In this document: positions 40,211 through 48,912 of the stretch, in pieces
Position numbering within the stretch: the first letter of the stretch is position 1
Layout: each line of letters starts with the position of its first letter
NCBI RefSeq assembly: GCF_003660455.1
Contig: NZ_QZVR01000003.1
Span: forward strand, 1 to 64,000
Direction: 5' to 3'
From: Nocardioides ferulae
GTDB taxonomy: Bacteria > Actinomycetota > Actinomycetes > Propionibacteriales > Nocardioidaceae
DNA length: 64,000 bases
Notes under the pieces: model-generated
Database searches by the model: none
What the model saw: the letters and a program-made list of their open reading frames with translations, nothing else
What the model was told of the DNA's origin: nothing
Translations under genes and position numbers: made by a program

Positions 40211-42301
40211 ATGACTGGCGAGGCCACCCCCCACGTGACCGACGACGCGAACCACGGCGCCACCACCGTTCCCCCGGTCGAGGAGCTGCCGAGCACCGCC
40301 CCGCCGGCCGCGCCACAGGTCGACGCCGACCTCGGGGCCGGCGAGCGGGCCGGGCGCCGACCGCCCGCGGTCGACGTCCCCGAGCTGGCCCGGCTCCTCG
40401 ACGGCCGGTACGCCGAGGTGCGGGGGCTGGTGCGCAGCAACCTGGCCGACTACGCCTCGATCCTCGAGGAGGCCGAGACGCTCTCGCGCGCCGACTACCG
40501 CGAGCGGGTGCGCGACCTCGTCGTCGAGATGGCCGCCACCGGCCAGACCGGGATGGGCTTCCCCGAGGAGTACGGCGGCGGCGGCGACCTGGGCGCCTCG
40601 ATCGCCGCGTTCGAGACCCTCGCCTTCGGCGACCTCTCGGTGCTGGTCAAGGTCGGTGTGCAGTTCGGCCTGTTCGGCGGCGCGATCCTCCAGCTCGGCA
40701 CCCGGGAGCACCACGACGCCTACCTGCGCGACCTGATCACCGGCAAGTTGATGGGCTGCTTCGCGATGACCGAGAGCGGGCACGGGTCGAACGTGCAGGC
40801 CCTCGGCACGGTCGCGACGTACGACCTGGCCAGCGGCGAGTTCGTCATCGAGACCACCAGCGAGCAGGCCCGCAAGGACTACATCGGCAACGCCGCCGCG
40901 CACGCCGAGCTGGCCGTGGTCTTCGCGCAGCTGCACGTCGGCGGGGAGTCGCACGGCGTGCACGCGTTCGTGGTGCCGATCCGCCAGGACGGCGAGCCGG
41001 CTCCCGGCGTGCGGATCGAGGACGACGGCCTCAAGATGGGCCTCAACGGCGTCGACAACGGCCGGATCTGGTTCGACCGGGTGCGGGTGCCGCGTTCGGC
41101 GCTGCTGAACCGGTTCGCGGAGGTCTCGCCGTCGGGGGTCTACTCCAGCCCGATCGAGAACCCCAACAAGCGGTTCTTCACGATGCTCGGCACCCTGGTC
41201 CAGGGCCGGGTCTCGGTGGGAGGCGCCGGCATCAATGCCGCGAAGGTCGCGATCACGCTCGCGGTCAAGTACGCCCTGCGCCGACGGCAGTTCGAGGCCA
41301 CCTCCGAGGACGCCGAGGAGCTGCTGCTCGACTACGGCCTGCACCAGCGGCGGCTGCTCCCGCTGCTGGCCCGCACCTATGCGCTGCACTTCGCCCAGGA
41401 GGTGGTCCGCGGGCAGCTGCACGACGTCCTCTCCGAGGCGGGCGACGGCAGCGCCGAGGACGAGCACGCCCGCCGGGAGCTCGAGTCGCGGGCCGCCGGC
41501 ACCAAGGCGCTCGGCACCTGGCACGCCACCCGCACCATCCAGGAGTGCCGCGAGGCCTGCGGCGGCGCCGGCTACCTCTCGGTCAACCGATTCGCGGCCC
41601 TCAAGGCCGACACCGACGTGTTCACCACGTTCGAGGGCGACAACCACGTGCTGCTGCAGCTGGTGGCCAAGGGCCTGCTCACCGACTACGCCAGCGACTT
41701 CGAGGACCTCGACCAGCTCGGCACGGTCCGCTTCGTCACCAGTCTCGCGGTCGAGACCGTGATCGAGAAGACCTCGGTGCACAAGCTGCTCGAGCGGATC
41801 CGCGACGTGCTGCCCGGCGGCGACCAGTGGGACCAGGAGGCGGGCCTGCTCGACTCCGACTACCAGCTGGCGATGCTGCGGTTCCGGGAGGAGCACATGC
41901 TCTCCGGGGTGGCCCGCCGGCTCAAGCGGGGCATGGACCAGGGGATGAACCCCGGCGAGGTGTTCAGCCGGGTGCAGGACCACGTGGTCGCCGCGGCCAA
42001 CGCCCACGTCGAGCGGCTGACTCTCGAGGCGTTCGTCGACAAGGTGCGCGGTCTGCCCGACGGCGACACCAAGGTGGCGCTGGGCCTGCTGTGCGACCTG
42101 CACGCACTGTCGGCGATCGAGGCCGACCGGGCCTGGTTCATGGAGCACGGCCGGCTCTCGGTGAACCGGTCGAAGGCGATCAGTCGCGAGATCGGCAGCC
42201 TGTGCCGCCAGGTCCGCCCGATCGCCGGAGAGCTGGTCGACGCCTTCGGGGTGCCGCCGGAGATGCTGCGCGCACCCGATCTGCTCGGGACTGAGGCATG
42301 A
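40211..42301 (+). CDS. Acyl-CoA oxidase/dehydrogenase, ACOX type
   Basis: 696 aa, cytosolic, FAD-dependent. The size and C-terminal helical domain fit acyl-CoA oxidases, not the 380-aa dehydrogenases. Blocks: GFPEEYGGGGDLGAS, CFAMTESGHGSNVQALGT, LKMGLNGVDNGRIWFD, and FTTFEGDNHVLLQLVAKGLL with the likely catalytic Glu. It oxidises acyl-CoA to 2-enoyl-CoA, passing electrons to oxygen. The first 50 residues are a Pro/Ala/Thr-rich tail. The mshC-like gene follows after 7 nt, but a functional link is not evident. Confidence 0.9.
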   Translation: MTGEATPHVTDDANHGATTVPPVEELPSTAPPAAPQVDADLGAGERAGRRPPAVDVPELARLLDGRYAEVRGLVRSNLADYASILEEAETLSRADYRERVRDLVVEMAATGQTGMGFPEEYGGGGDLGASIAAFETLAFGDLSVLVKVGVQFGLFGGAILQLGTREHHDAYLRDLITGKLMGCFAMTESGHGSNVQALGTVATYDLASGEFVIETTSEQARKDYIGNAAAHAELAVVFAQLHVGGESHGVHAFVVPIRQDGEPAPGVRIEDDGLKMGLNGVDNGRIWFDRVRVPRSALLNRFAEVSPSGVYSSPIENPNKRFFTMLGTLVQGRVSVGGAGINAAKVAITLAVKYALRRRQFEATSEDAEELLLDYGLHQRRLLPLLARTYALHFAQEVVRGQLHDVLSEAGDGSAEDEHARRELESRAAGTKALGTWHATRTIQECREACGGAGYLSVNRFAALKADTDVFTTFEGDNHVLLQLVAKGLLTDYASDFEDLDQLGTVRFVTSLAVETVIEKTSVHKLLERIRDVLPGGDQWDQEAGLLDSDYQLAMLRFREEHMLSGVARRLKRGMDQGMNPGEVFSRVQDHVVAAANAHVERLTLEAFVDKVRGLPDGDTKVALGLLCDLHALSAIEADRAWFMEHGRLSVNRSKAISREIGSLCRQVRPIAGELVDAFGVPPEMLRAPDLLGTEA

Positions 42302-42308
42302 TCGGCGG

Positions 42309-43487
42309 GTGAGCGCACCGCTGAGCCCCTCCGGTGTCGTCGGCCTGGCCGGCCGCGTCCCCGCCGTCGATTCCGACCCGGTGCGCAGCGGCGCGCTGGT
42401 GCTGGCCGGTGCGCCGCTGCCGCTGACCGGGGCGCTGCACCTCTACACCTGCGGGATCACGCCGTACGACGTGACGCACCTGGGGCACGCCGCGACGTTC
42501 GTGTGGGCCGACGCGCTGGCCGCCGTCGCCCGCGAGGCCGGCGTCACGCCGGTCGTGTGCCGCAACGTGACCGACGTCGACGACGTGCTCACCGACGCGG
42601 CCACCGGGCGCGGCTGGCCCTACGACGAGTTCGCGCTCACCCAGGAGTTCCTCTTCGACCGCGACATGGCCGCGCTGCGCGTGGCCGCACCGACTCACGC
42701 GCCGCACGCCCGCGCGCACGTGCGCCACGTCGTGCAGCTGGCCGCGGCCCTGCTGCGCGCCGGCGCGGCGTACGAACGCGAGGGCCACGTGTTCTTCCGC
42801 GGTGCTCCGGCGGTCGCCGGCAGCGGCGTGGGCGAGTCCGAAGCGGCTCGGCTCGCCGAGGAGTTCGGCGACCGGGCCGACGACGGCCGCGACGACCCGT
42901 GCGACGTGCCGGTCTGGCGCCCGTCGGCCGAGGACCAGCCGGCCTGGCCGAGCCCGTGGGGGTGGGGGCGTCCCGGCTGGCACGCGGAGTGCGCGGCGAT
43001 GGCCTGGTCGGTCTGCGGCGCCAGCGTCGACGTGCTCGCCGGCGGCGCCGACCTGGCGTTCCCGCACCACGCCTACCAGGCGGCGATGGTCGAGGCCGCC
43101 TCCGGCGTCGCGCCGTTCGCGCGGCGCCAGGTGCATTGGGGCGAGGTCCGCCTGGACGGCGCCAAGATGGCCAAGTCGACCGGCAACCTGGTGCTCGTCG
43201 CCGACCTGCTCGCCGAGCACCGCCCCGCCGCCGTCCGGCTGCTGCTGCTCGACCGGCCCTGGGCCGAGCCGTGGGACTACCGGGCCGAGGACCTCCAGGC
43301 CGCCGAGCGGCGGCTCGACGAGCTGTACGCCGCCGCGGGCCGCCCCGGCGCGGGCCGCCCGGACGCCGGACCGGTCCTCGACCGGCTGCTCCACGACCTC
43401 GACGTGCCCGGCGCGGTCGCGGTGGCCCTCGACCAGGGTGGCGCCTCCGCCCGGGCCCTGCTGCGGGTGCTCAAGCTCGACGCCTGA
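42309..43487 (+). CDS. mshC: MshC-type cysteine:GlcN-Ins ligase
   Basis: 392 aa from a GTG. A class I aminoacyl-tRNA-synthetase-like enzyme with THLGHAATF for the HIGH motif and KMAKSTGNL for KMSKS. LYTCGITPYDVTHLGHA matches MshC, which joins cysteine to the glucosaminyl-inositol precursor of mycothiol. Zinc ligands are Cys in YTCGI, Cys in HAECAAMAW and His near FPHHAYQAA. It lacks the C-terminal tRNA-binding part of true CysS (about 460 aa), which supports MshC. The protein ends just before the 32-bp repeats. Confidence 0.88.
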   Translation: MSAPLSPSGVVGLAGRVPAVDSDPVRSGALVLAGAPLPLTGALHLYTCGITPYDVTHLGHAATFVWADALAAVAREAGVTPVVCRNVTDVDDVLTDAATGRGWPYDEFALTQEFLFDRDMAALRVAAPTHAPHARAHVRHVVQLAAALLRAGAAYEREGHVFFRGAPAVAGSGVGESEAARLAEEFGDRADDGRDDPCDVPVWRPSAEDQPAWPSPWGWGRPGWHAECAAMAWSVCGASVDVLAGGADLAFPHHAYQAAMVEAASGVAPFARRQVHWGEVRLDGAKMAKSTGNLVLVADLLAEHRPAAVRLLLLDRPWAEPWDYRAEDLQAAERRLDELYAAAGRPGAGRPDAGPVLDRLLHDLDVPGAVAVALDQGGASARALLRVLKLDA

Positions 43488-43496
43488 TCTGGCCCC

Positions 43497-43573
43497 GCCG
43501 ACCCGTCACTCGTGGTGGGTGTCACGGCGCTGACCTGTCACTCGTGGTGGGTGTCAGGGTGCTGACCCGTCAG
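43497..43573 (+). repeat. 32-bp tandem repeat array, forward orientation
   Basis: Two full units (43497-43528, 43529-43560) and a 13-base third. The core is GCTGACCYGTCACTCGTGGT. The first 20 bases of the units match, inverted, those of the array at 43724-43861. Starts 10 nt after the mshC stop. Confidence 0.85.
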
Positions 43574-43723
43574 TTCTTGTCCCCCGAGGAGGGTGACCCG
43601 CCGCGCGTCGTCCCTGGACCGGGGTGAACCGTCGTTCGTGGGCCGCATGACGATGACCGCCTGCCACTGCCGCTCGCCGGCCGGGGCGGCGGGCCGACGG
43701 CGTACGAGCGTTCGTCGACGGCC

Positions 43724-43861
43724 GCGGGTCAGCGGTGCCAGGTCGACCACGAGCGGCGGGTCAGCGGTCCCAGGTCGACCACGAGCGGCGGGTCAGCGGC
43801 CTCACGTCGACCACGAGCGGCGGGTCAGCGGCCTCACGTCGACCACGAGCGGCCGGTCAGC
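43724..43861 (-). repeat. 32-bp tandem repeat array, reverse orientation
   Basis: Four units of exactly 32 bp (43724, 43756, 43788, 43820) and the start of a fifth. Units three and four are identical. On the minus strand each reads GCTGACCCGCCGCTCGTGGT and on. A period of 32 is not a multiple of three and no good frame spans it, so it is noncoding. Confidence 0.85.
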
Positions 43862-43889
43862 GCCCACCCGACCACCCCCGGAGACGGCG

Positions 43890-43924
43890 GACGGCGCCGG
43901 CCCGCGAGGGGGACCGGCGCCGTC
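43890..43924 (-). terminator. Terminator of the pyrophosphatase gene
   Basis: A perfect 11-bp stem (GACGGCGCCGG with its complement) around a 13-nt loop, 31 nt after the stop of the minus-strand gene ending at 43956. Confidence 0.75.
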
Positions 43925-43955
43925 GGCGTACAGGCGGGGCGTGGGCCGAGGGTCG

Positions 43956-44447
43956 TCAGTGACCGTTGGTCTTGGCGCGCTCGAAGGAGGCGTGCACCTC
44001 GGCCTCGGCCTCGGTGCGGCCGACCCACTCGGCGCCCTCGACGGACTTGCCGGGCTCGAGGTCCTTGTAGACCTCGAAGAAGTGCTGGATCTCGAGGCGG
44101 TCGAACTTCGAGACGTGGTTGATGTCGCGCAGGTGCTCCAGGCGCGGGTCCTGGGCGGGCACGCACAGCACCTTGTCGTCGCCGCCGGCCTCGTCGGTCA
44201 TCCGGAACATGCCGATCGCGCGGCACTTGATCAGGCAGCCGGGGAAGGTGGGCTCCTGCAGGATCACCAGCGCGTCGAGCGGGTCGCCGTCGAGGCCGAG
44301 GGTGTCCTCGATGAAGCCGTAGTCCGCGGGATACTGCGTGGAGGTGAACAGGGTCCGGTCCAGCCGGATGCGGCCCGACTCGTGGTCCACCTCGTACTTG
44401 TTGCGCTGGCCCTTCGGGATCTCCACCAGCACGTCGAACTCGAGCAC
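43956..44447 (-). CDS. ppa: Inorganic pyrophosphatase, family I
   Basis: 163 aa from the GTG at 44447, chosen because GGAGG lies five bases before it and the protein then begins [20 protein letters not shown] like other bacterial enzymes. Hydrolyses PPi to drive biosynthesis. Metal and phosphate residues are all visible: [29 protein letters not shown], and [21 protein letters not shown] with the usual order. The length is normal for the hexameric form. Divergent from dacB. Confidence 0.95.
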   Translation of the reverse strand: MLEFDVLVEIPKGQRNKYEVDHESGRIRLDRTLFTSTQYPADYGFIEDTLGLDGDPLDALVILQEPTFPGCLIKCRAIGMFRMTDEAGGDDKVLCVPAQDPRLEHLRDINHVSKFDRLEIQHFFEVYKDLEPGKSVEGAEWVGRTEAEAEVHASFERAKTNGH

Positions 44448-44606
44448 GTCATCCTCCGCGGAATGCAATATCGTCGGCAGGCCATCGGGCGGCCCCGGCA
44501 GGGCTCCCGGCCGTTCGGTCGGGGTGCGCGACGGGCTGCCCGGCGCGCGGGTTTTCGTCAGTGTCGCGCACAATGTGCCCGAATGCGCAGCCGGGAAGGG
44601 GTCGAG

Positions 44607-46085
44607 GTGGCACGGAGTGACCTACGCCACACGTCGTCGCCGGCGTGGCGGCGCCGTCTGGCCGCGGTCGTCCTGGTGCTCGCGATGGTCGCCGCCACCG
44701 TCGTGGTCTGGCCCGACTGGTGGCGCGACCGCTGGGACGGCTGGTTCGGCGAGCAGCCCCCCGCAGGGCCGGCCGCGATCCCACCACCGCCCGGTCTCGA
44801 GCTGCCCCGGCTGGCCCGGCCGGCCCCGGTCGCGGCGCCGGTGGACCCCGACACGGCCGGCGCGCTGTCGCGAGCACGGGTACGCCGCGCGCTGGCGCCC
44901 TATCTCGACGACCCCGACCTGGGCCGCCACGTCGTGGCCGCGGTCGCGCCGCTCGGCGAGGGCGCTCCGGTGCTCACTCGGGGCGACACCGTGGTGCCCG
45001 CCTCGACCACGAAGCTGGTCACGGCCACCGCCGCCCTGCTGGCGCTCGGGCCCGACCACGTCTTCGAGACCCGCGTCGTGCGCGCGGGCCGCAACGGGGT
45101 GGTGCTCGTCGGTGGCGGCGACCCGTTCCTGGCCGCCGCGCCCACCCCGCGCGGTGAGCCCGCGGCGTACCCGCCTCGAGCCGACGTCGCCACGCTGGCG
45201 CGCGAGACCGCCCGGGCGCTGCGTGGCGACGGCGTGCGCCGGGTGCGGGTGGGCTACGACGACACCCTGTTCACCGGGCCGACCGCGAGCCCGGAGTGGG
45301 AGCCCGGCTACGTCCCCGACGGCGTCGTCTCGCCGATCACCGCGCTGTGGCTCGACGAGGGTCGCGACCCGTCCGGCTACGGCCGGGTGGCCGACCCGTC
45401 GGCGGCGGCGGCGGAGCGGTTTGCCGCGGCCCTGGCGGACGCCGGCATCCGGGTGACCGGCGCGCCCGGTCCGGCGAGCGCCCGGGCCGGCGGCGCCGAG
45501 CTCGCCGTGGTCGAGAGCGCGCCGCTGTGGCAGATCGTCGAGCAGGTGATCCTGGTCAGCGACAACGAGGCGAGCGAGGTGCTCGCCCACCACGTCGGTC
45601 TGGCCGAGGCCGGCGAGGGGTCGTTCGCCGCCGGCCGCACCGCGATCGAGCAGGTGCTCACCCGGGCCGGCGTCGACTTCGCCGGGAGCCTGCTGCACGA
45701 CGGCAGTGGTCTCTCGCGCGGCAACCGGATCCACTGGCGGCTGCTGGTCGACGTGCTCCGGCTGGCCGCCTCCGACGAGCACCCCGAGCTGCGCTCGGTG
45801 CTCACCGGTCTCCCGGTCGCCGCGTTCACCGGGTCGCTGAGCGAGCGGTTCGCCGACGGGCCGGCTGCGGGCAGGGGCCGGGTGCGGGCGAAGACCGGCA
45901 CGCTGAGCGGGGTCAGCTCGCTGGCCGGCATCGCCACCGACCTCGACGGCGTACCCATGGTGTTCGTGCTGGCGGCCGACAAGGTGCGGCTCGAAGACAC
46001 CCTCGACGCGCGGGATGCGCTCGACGCGGCCGCGGCGGCGCTCGGAGCCTGCAGCTGCGCGGCGCCCGGCGGGGCCCGGTCGTGA
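44607..46085 (+). CDS. dacB: D-alanyl-D-alanine carboxypeptidase/endopeptidase (PBP4 type)
   Basis: 492 aa from the GTG at 44607, which has AAGGGG five bases upstream; an ATG at 44583 lacks one. A membrane anchor ([18 protein letters not shown]) follows a basic start. Penicillin-binding motifs are complete: STTK (S133, K136), SDN at 318-320 and KTG at 429-431. It trims D-Ala or crosslinks in peptidoglycan outside the membrane. The stop overlaps the next start (GTGA). Confidence 0.92.
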   Translation: MARSDLRHTSSPAWRRRLAAVVLVLAMVAATVVVWPDWWRDRWDGWFGEQPPAGPAAIPPPPGLELPRLARPAPVAAPVDPDTAGALSRARVRRALAPYLDDPDLGRHVVAAVAPLGEGAPVLTRGDTVVPASTTKLVTATAALLALGPDHVFETRVVRAGRNGVVLVGGGDPFLAAAPTPRGEPAAYPPRADVATLARETARALRGDGVRRVRVGYDDTLFTGPTASPEWEPGYVPDGVVSPITALWLDEGRDPSGYGRVADPSAAAAERFAAALADAGIRVTGAPGPASARAGGAELAVVESAPLWQIVEQVILVSDNEASEVLAHHVGLAEAGEGSFAAGRTAIEQVLTRAGVDFAGSLLHDGSGLSRGNRIHWRLLVDVLRLAASDEHPELRSVLTGLPVAAFTGSLSERFADGPAAGRGRVRAKTGTLSGVSSLAGIATDLDGVPMVFVLAADKVRLEDTLDARDALDAAAAALGACSCAAPGGARS

Positions 46086-46618
46086 CCTGGTGGTCGGTCG
46101 GCCCGGTCGGGGCGTCGCGTGACCTGTGGGTGCACGTCCACGGGGACGGAAAGCCCGGCCGTGGGCGGTGGGTCACTCCCGCCGGCCGCGACGTGCTGAA
46201 GGTGCTGCGCGCCGAAGGACCACCCGGGTTGGACGTGGCGGTGCACTGGGTCCAGCAGCGCGACTCCCGCGGCAAGCGGCCGACCGCCATGCTCTGGCAG
46301 ACCGACCTGTCCGGGTTCAAGCTGGTCTCGACCGACATGGTCGAGGTGCTGCGACAGCACTGCCCGGACCTCCGCACCTTCCCCGACCTCGACATCCGGC
46401 TGCGCAACGGCGAGCGGGTCTCCGGGTATGTCGGGGTGCTCGAGCCGTTCGCGGTCGACGCACCGGTGCACTCCTACTTCAGCGACCGGAGGGCCCACCG
46501 CCTCGTGGTGGACGACGACGTCTCCCGGGCGCTGCGCTCCTCCGACCTGGCGGGGCTGGAGATCACGGAGGCGCCAGGGCCGTTCCCCGGTGACCTCTAC
46601 GTCGACGAGGACGACTGA
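46082..46618 (+). CDS. Hypothetical protein coupled to dacB
   Basis: 178 aa from a GTG overlapping the dacB stop. No signal peptide or membrane segment. Rich in Trp, Val and Asp (WWSVGPVGASRDLWVHVHGD, VHWVQQRDSRGKRPTAMLWQ, FPGDLYVDEDD). I do not recognise a domain; similar genes tend to sit beside dacB in actinobacteria, by my recollection. Soluble and acidic, so probably cytosolic. Confidence 0.65.
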   Translation: MTWWSVGPVGASRDLWVHVHGDGKPGRGRWVTPAGRDVLKVLRAEGPPGLDVAVHWVQQRDSRGKRPTAMLWQTDLSGFKLVSTDMVEVLRQHCPDLRTFPDLDIRLRNGERVSGYVGVLEPFAVDAPVHSYFSDRRAHRLVVDDDVSRALRSSDLAGLEITEAPGPFPGDLYVDEDD

Positions 46619-46657
46619 CGCCGCCCGGCCGCGGGTGGAGGGTTGGTTGGCCGCCGG

Positions 46658-46663
46658 TACCGT
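46658..46663 (+). promoter_or_regulatory. -10 box TACCGT of a leaderless promoter
   Basis: TACCGT lies six bases before the ATG at 46670. Confidence 0.45.
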
Positions 46664-46669
46664 CGCAGC

Positions 46670-47716
46670 ATGACGAAGCAGCAGCCGGGCAGCGGCTCGA
46701 TGGTCGACTGGGACCTCGCCGTGAAGGTCGGCTCCCGGATCGCCGGTGAAGGACCCGAGGTCGCCCGCACCGAGGCGGCCGCCGTGGTCGCCGGGCTGCG
46801 CGCGGACGCGGAGCGCTCCACCGGCCTGGTGCAGGACTTCACCGGGCTGGTCGCCCCGCCGGGTACCGCCCCGGTGCTGGTGGTCGACCGGCAGAGCTGG
46901 GTGCAGGCGAACGCCGACTCCTTCGCCACCGTGATGGAGCCGCTGGTGCACAAGCTGACGGAGAAGAAGCCGCCAACGGGGCTGGCGAAGGCGGTCGGCT
47001 CCCGGGTCACCGGCGTCGAGGTGGGCGGCCTGCTGGGGTTCCTGTCCGGCAAGGTGCTCGGCCAGTTCGACCCGTTCTACGAGCCGGGTGGGCGGCTGCT
47101 GCTGGTGGCGCCGAACATCGTCCACATCGAGCGCGAGCTCGGTGCCGACCCGACCGACTTCCGGCTGTGGGTGTGCCTGCACGAGGAGACCCACCGGGTG
47201 CAGTTCACCGCCGTGCCGTGGATGCGGGAGCACCTCTCCGCGCAGGTCGAGGCGCTCGCCGAGACCGTCGAGCCCACGAAGCTGCTCGACGACGGGCTCT
47301 CCCGGGTCGTGGAGGCGCTGCGCGGCGGGCTGGGCCAGCAGGGGCTGCTCGACGTGGTCAGCAGTCCCGAGCAGCGGGAGATCCTCGACCGGGTCACCGG
47401 CATGATGTCGCTGCTCGAGGGCCACGCCGACGTCGTCATGGACGGCGTCGGGCCGAGCGTGATCCCGAGCGTGAAGAAGATCCGGGCGGGCTTCGACCGG
47501 CGCCGCCAGGGTGTCGGCACCCTCGACCGCGTGCTGCGCCGGCTGCTCGGGCTGGACGCGAAGATGGCGCAGTACCGCGACGGGGCGAAGTTCGTGCGCG
47601 GCGTGGTCGACAAGGTCGGCATGGCCGAGTTCAACGCGGTCTGGGAGCACGCCGACAACCTGCCGTCGAAGGACGAGATCGCCGACCACGAGGCCTGGGT
47701 TGCCCGGGTGCTGTGA
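46670..47716 (+). CDS. Zinc-dependent metalloprotease, DUF2342
   Basis: 348 aa. The zinc motif HEETH (H171, H175) lies in LWVCLHEETHRVQFTAVPW, and SLLEGHADVVMDGVGP downstream gives a further Glu/His. This actinobacterial family was labelled coenzyme F420 biosynthesis-associated because of its distribution; its substrate is not known. No signal peptide. It conserves its usual place between dacB and tilS. Confidence 0.88.
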   Translation: MTKQQPGSGSMVDWDLAVKVGSRIAGEGPEVARTEAAAVVAGLRADAERSTGLVQDFTGLVAPPGTAPVLVVDRQSWVQANADSFATVMEPLVHKLTEKKPPTGLAKAVGSRVTGVEVGGLLGFLSGKVLGQFDPFYEPGGRLLLVAPNIVHIERELGADPTDFRLWVCLHEETHRVQFTAVPWMREHLSAQVEALAETVEPTKLLDDGLSRVVEALRGGLGQQGLLDVVSSPEQREILDRVTGMMSLLEGHADVVMDGVGPSVIPSVKKIRAGFDRRRQGVGTLDRVLRRLLGLDAKMAQYRDGAKFVRGVVDKVGMAEFNAVWEHADNLPSKDEIADHEAWVARVL

Positions 47717-47773
47717 CCGCCTCCCCGTGACGGACGGCATGGGCGGCGCGGCGGGCGCGGTCCGGAGGGCGAG

Positions 47774-48778
47774 GTGAGCCTGCACCCGGCGGTCGCCGCG
47801 GTGCGGATCGGCGTACGCCGCTGGCTGGTTGCGGGTGGTCCCGGGCCGGGGCGCGCGGTGGTGGTCGCCTGCTCGGGTGGCGCGGACTCGCTGGCGCTGC
47901 TGGCCGCCACGGTCTTCGAGGGGCACAAGGTCGGGTTGCGGGTGGTCGGCGCGACCGTCGACCACGGCCTGCAGGAAGGCTCGGCCGAGCAGGCCGCCCG
48001 GGTGGTGGCGCAGATGGCCGAGCTCGGGGCCGACGAGACGCTGTCGGCGCGGGTGTCGGTGGACGCCGGCGGGCTCGGACCGGAGGCGGCCGCCCGGCGG
48101 GCGCGGTACGCCGTGCTGGAGCAGGTCTCCGCGCACGTCGGCGGCGAGGCGGGTCCGGCGCCGGTCCTGCTGGGCCACACTCGCGACGACCAGGCGGAGA
48201 CCGTGCTGCTGGGGCTCGCCCGCGGGTCGGGCGGCAGGTCGCTGGCCGGCATGCGCCGGGCCTTCGACTGCTTCGCCCGCCCGCTGCTCGACGTCTCGCG
48301 TGACGACACCGTGACCGCCTGCCAGGTGCAGGGCATCGAGTTCTGGGACGACCCGCACAACGACGACCACGGCTTCGCCCGGGTGCGGGCACGGCGCCGG
48401 GTGCTGCCGGTGCTCGAGGAGGAGCTCGGCCCCGGCGTCGCGGCCACGCTGGCCCGCACCGCCGACCAGCTGCGCGCCGACATGGACCTCCTCGACGACC
48501 TTGCCGACACGGCGTACGCCGAGCTGGTGGCGGCCGACGGCTCCCTCCCGGTCGCCGGGCTCGGCGCCCAGCCCGACGCCCTGCGCCGCCGGGTGCTGCG
48601 GCTGGCCGCGCTCGCCGCCAGGTCGCCGGCCTCGGAGCTGTTCCACACCCATGTGCTCGCCCTCGATGCGCTGGTCACCGACTGGCGGGGGCAGAAGTGG
48701 GTGGACCTGCCTGGGCATGTGCGGGGCGAGCGGCGGGACGGCGCGATCGTTCTGCGGGAGTTTCCAAGGCTGGGGTGA
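47774..48778 (+). CDS. tilS: tRNA(Ile)-lysidine synthase
   Basis: 334 aa from a GTG. The PP-loop SGGADS starts at residue 34 (VVVACSGGADSLALLAATV), followed by GATVDHGLQEGS and LGHTRDDQAETVLLGLARGSG, the ATP- and tRNA-site motifs. It converts C34 of tRNA-Ile(CAU) to lysidine, an essential step. The C-terminal anticodon-binding domain is short, as in other actinobacterial TilS. Usually hpt follows directly; here two secreted-protein genes intervene. Confidence 0.94.
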   Translation: MSLHPAVAAVRIGVRRWLVAGGPGPGRAVVVACSGGADSLALLAATVFEGHKVGLRVVGATVDHGLQEGSAEQAARVVAQMAELGADETLSARVSVDAGGLGPEAAARRARYAVLEQVSAHVGGEAGPAPVLLGHTRDDQAETVLLGLARGSGGRSLAGMRRAFDCFARPLLDVSRDDTVTACQVQGIEFWDDPHNDDHGFARVRARRRVLPVLEEELGPGVAATLARTADQLRADMDLLDDLADTAYAELVAADGSLPVAGLGAQPDALRRRVLRLAALAARSPASELFHTHVLALDALVTDWRGQKWVDLPGHVRGERRDGAIVLREFPRLG

Positions 48779-48912
48779 TAGTTAGGACGGACTAGTCAGG
48801 TGCAATTTCTGGACCATTTCTTCGCATTCTGGCGGGTTTCTCGAGGCGTTTTGGCAATCCCGGACGGCGCCTGACCTTAGGTTCCACCCAACGACATCAA
48901 TTGGGGGGAACC
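48779..48912 (+). promoter_or_regulatory. AT-richer leader of the large secreted-protein gene
   Basis: 134 bases with clearly lower GC than either side (for example TGCAATTTCTGGACCATTTC and CGTTTTGGCAATC). Contains the ribosome site GGGGGGAACC before the ATG at 48913. No perfect -35/-10 pair is seen; TTAGGT near 48880 is a candidate -10. Confidence 0.4.

Noticed and set aside
43497..43861. CRISPR array
   Set aside because: The 32-bp units are directly tandem with no spacers, and no cas gene is present.
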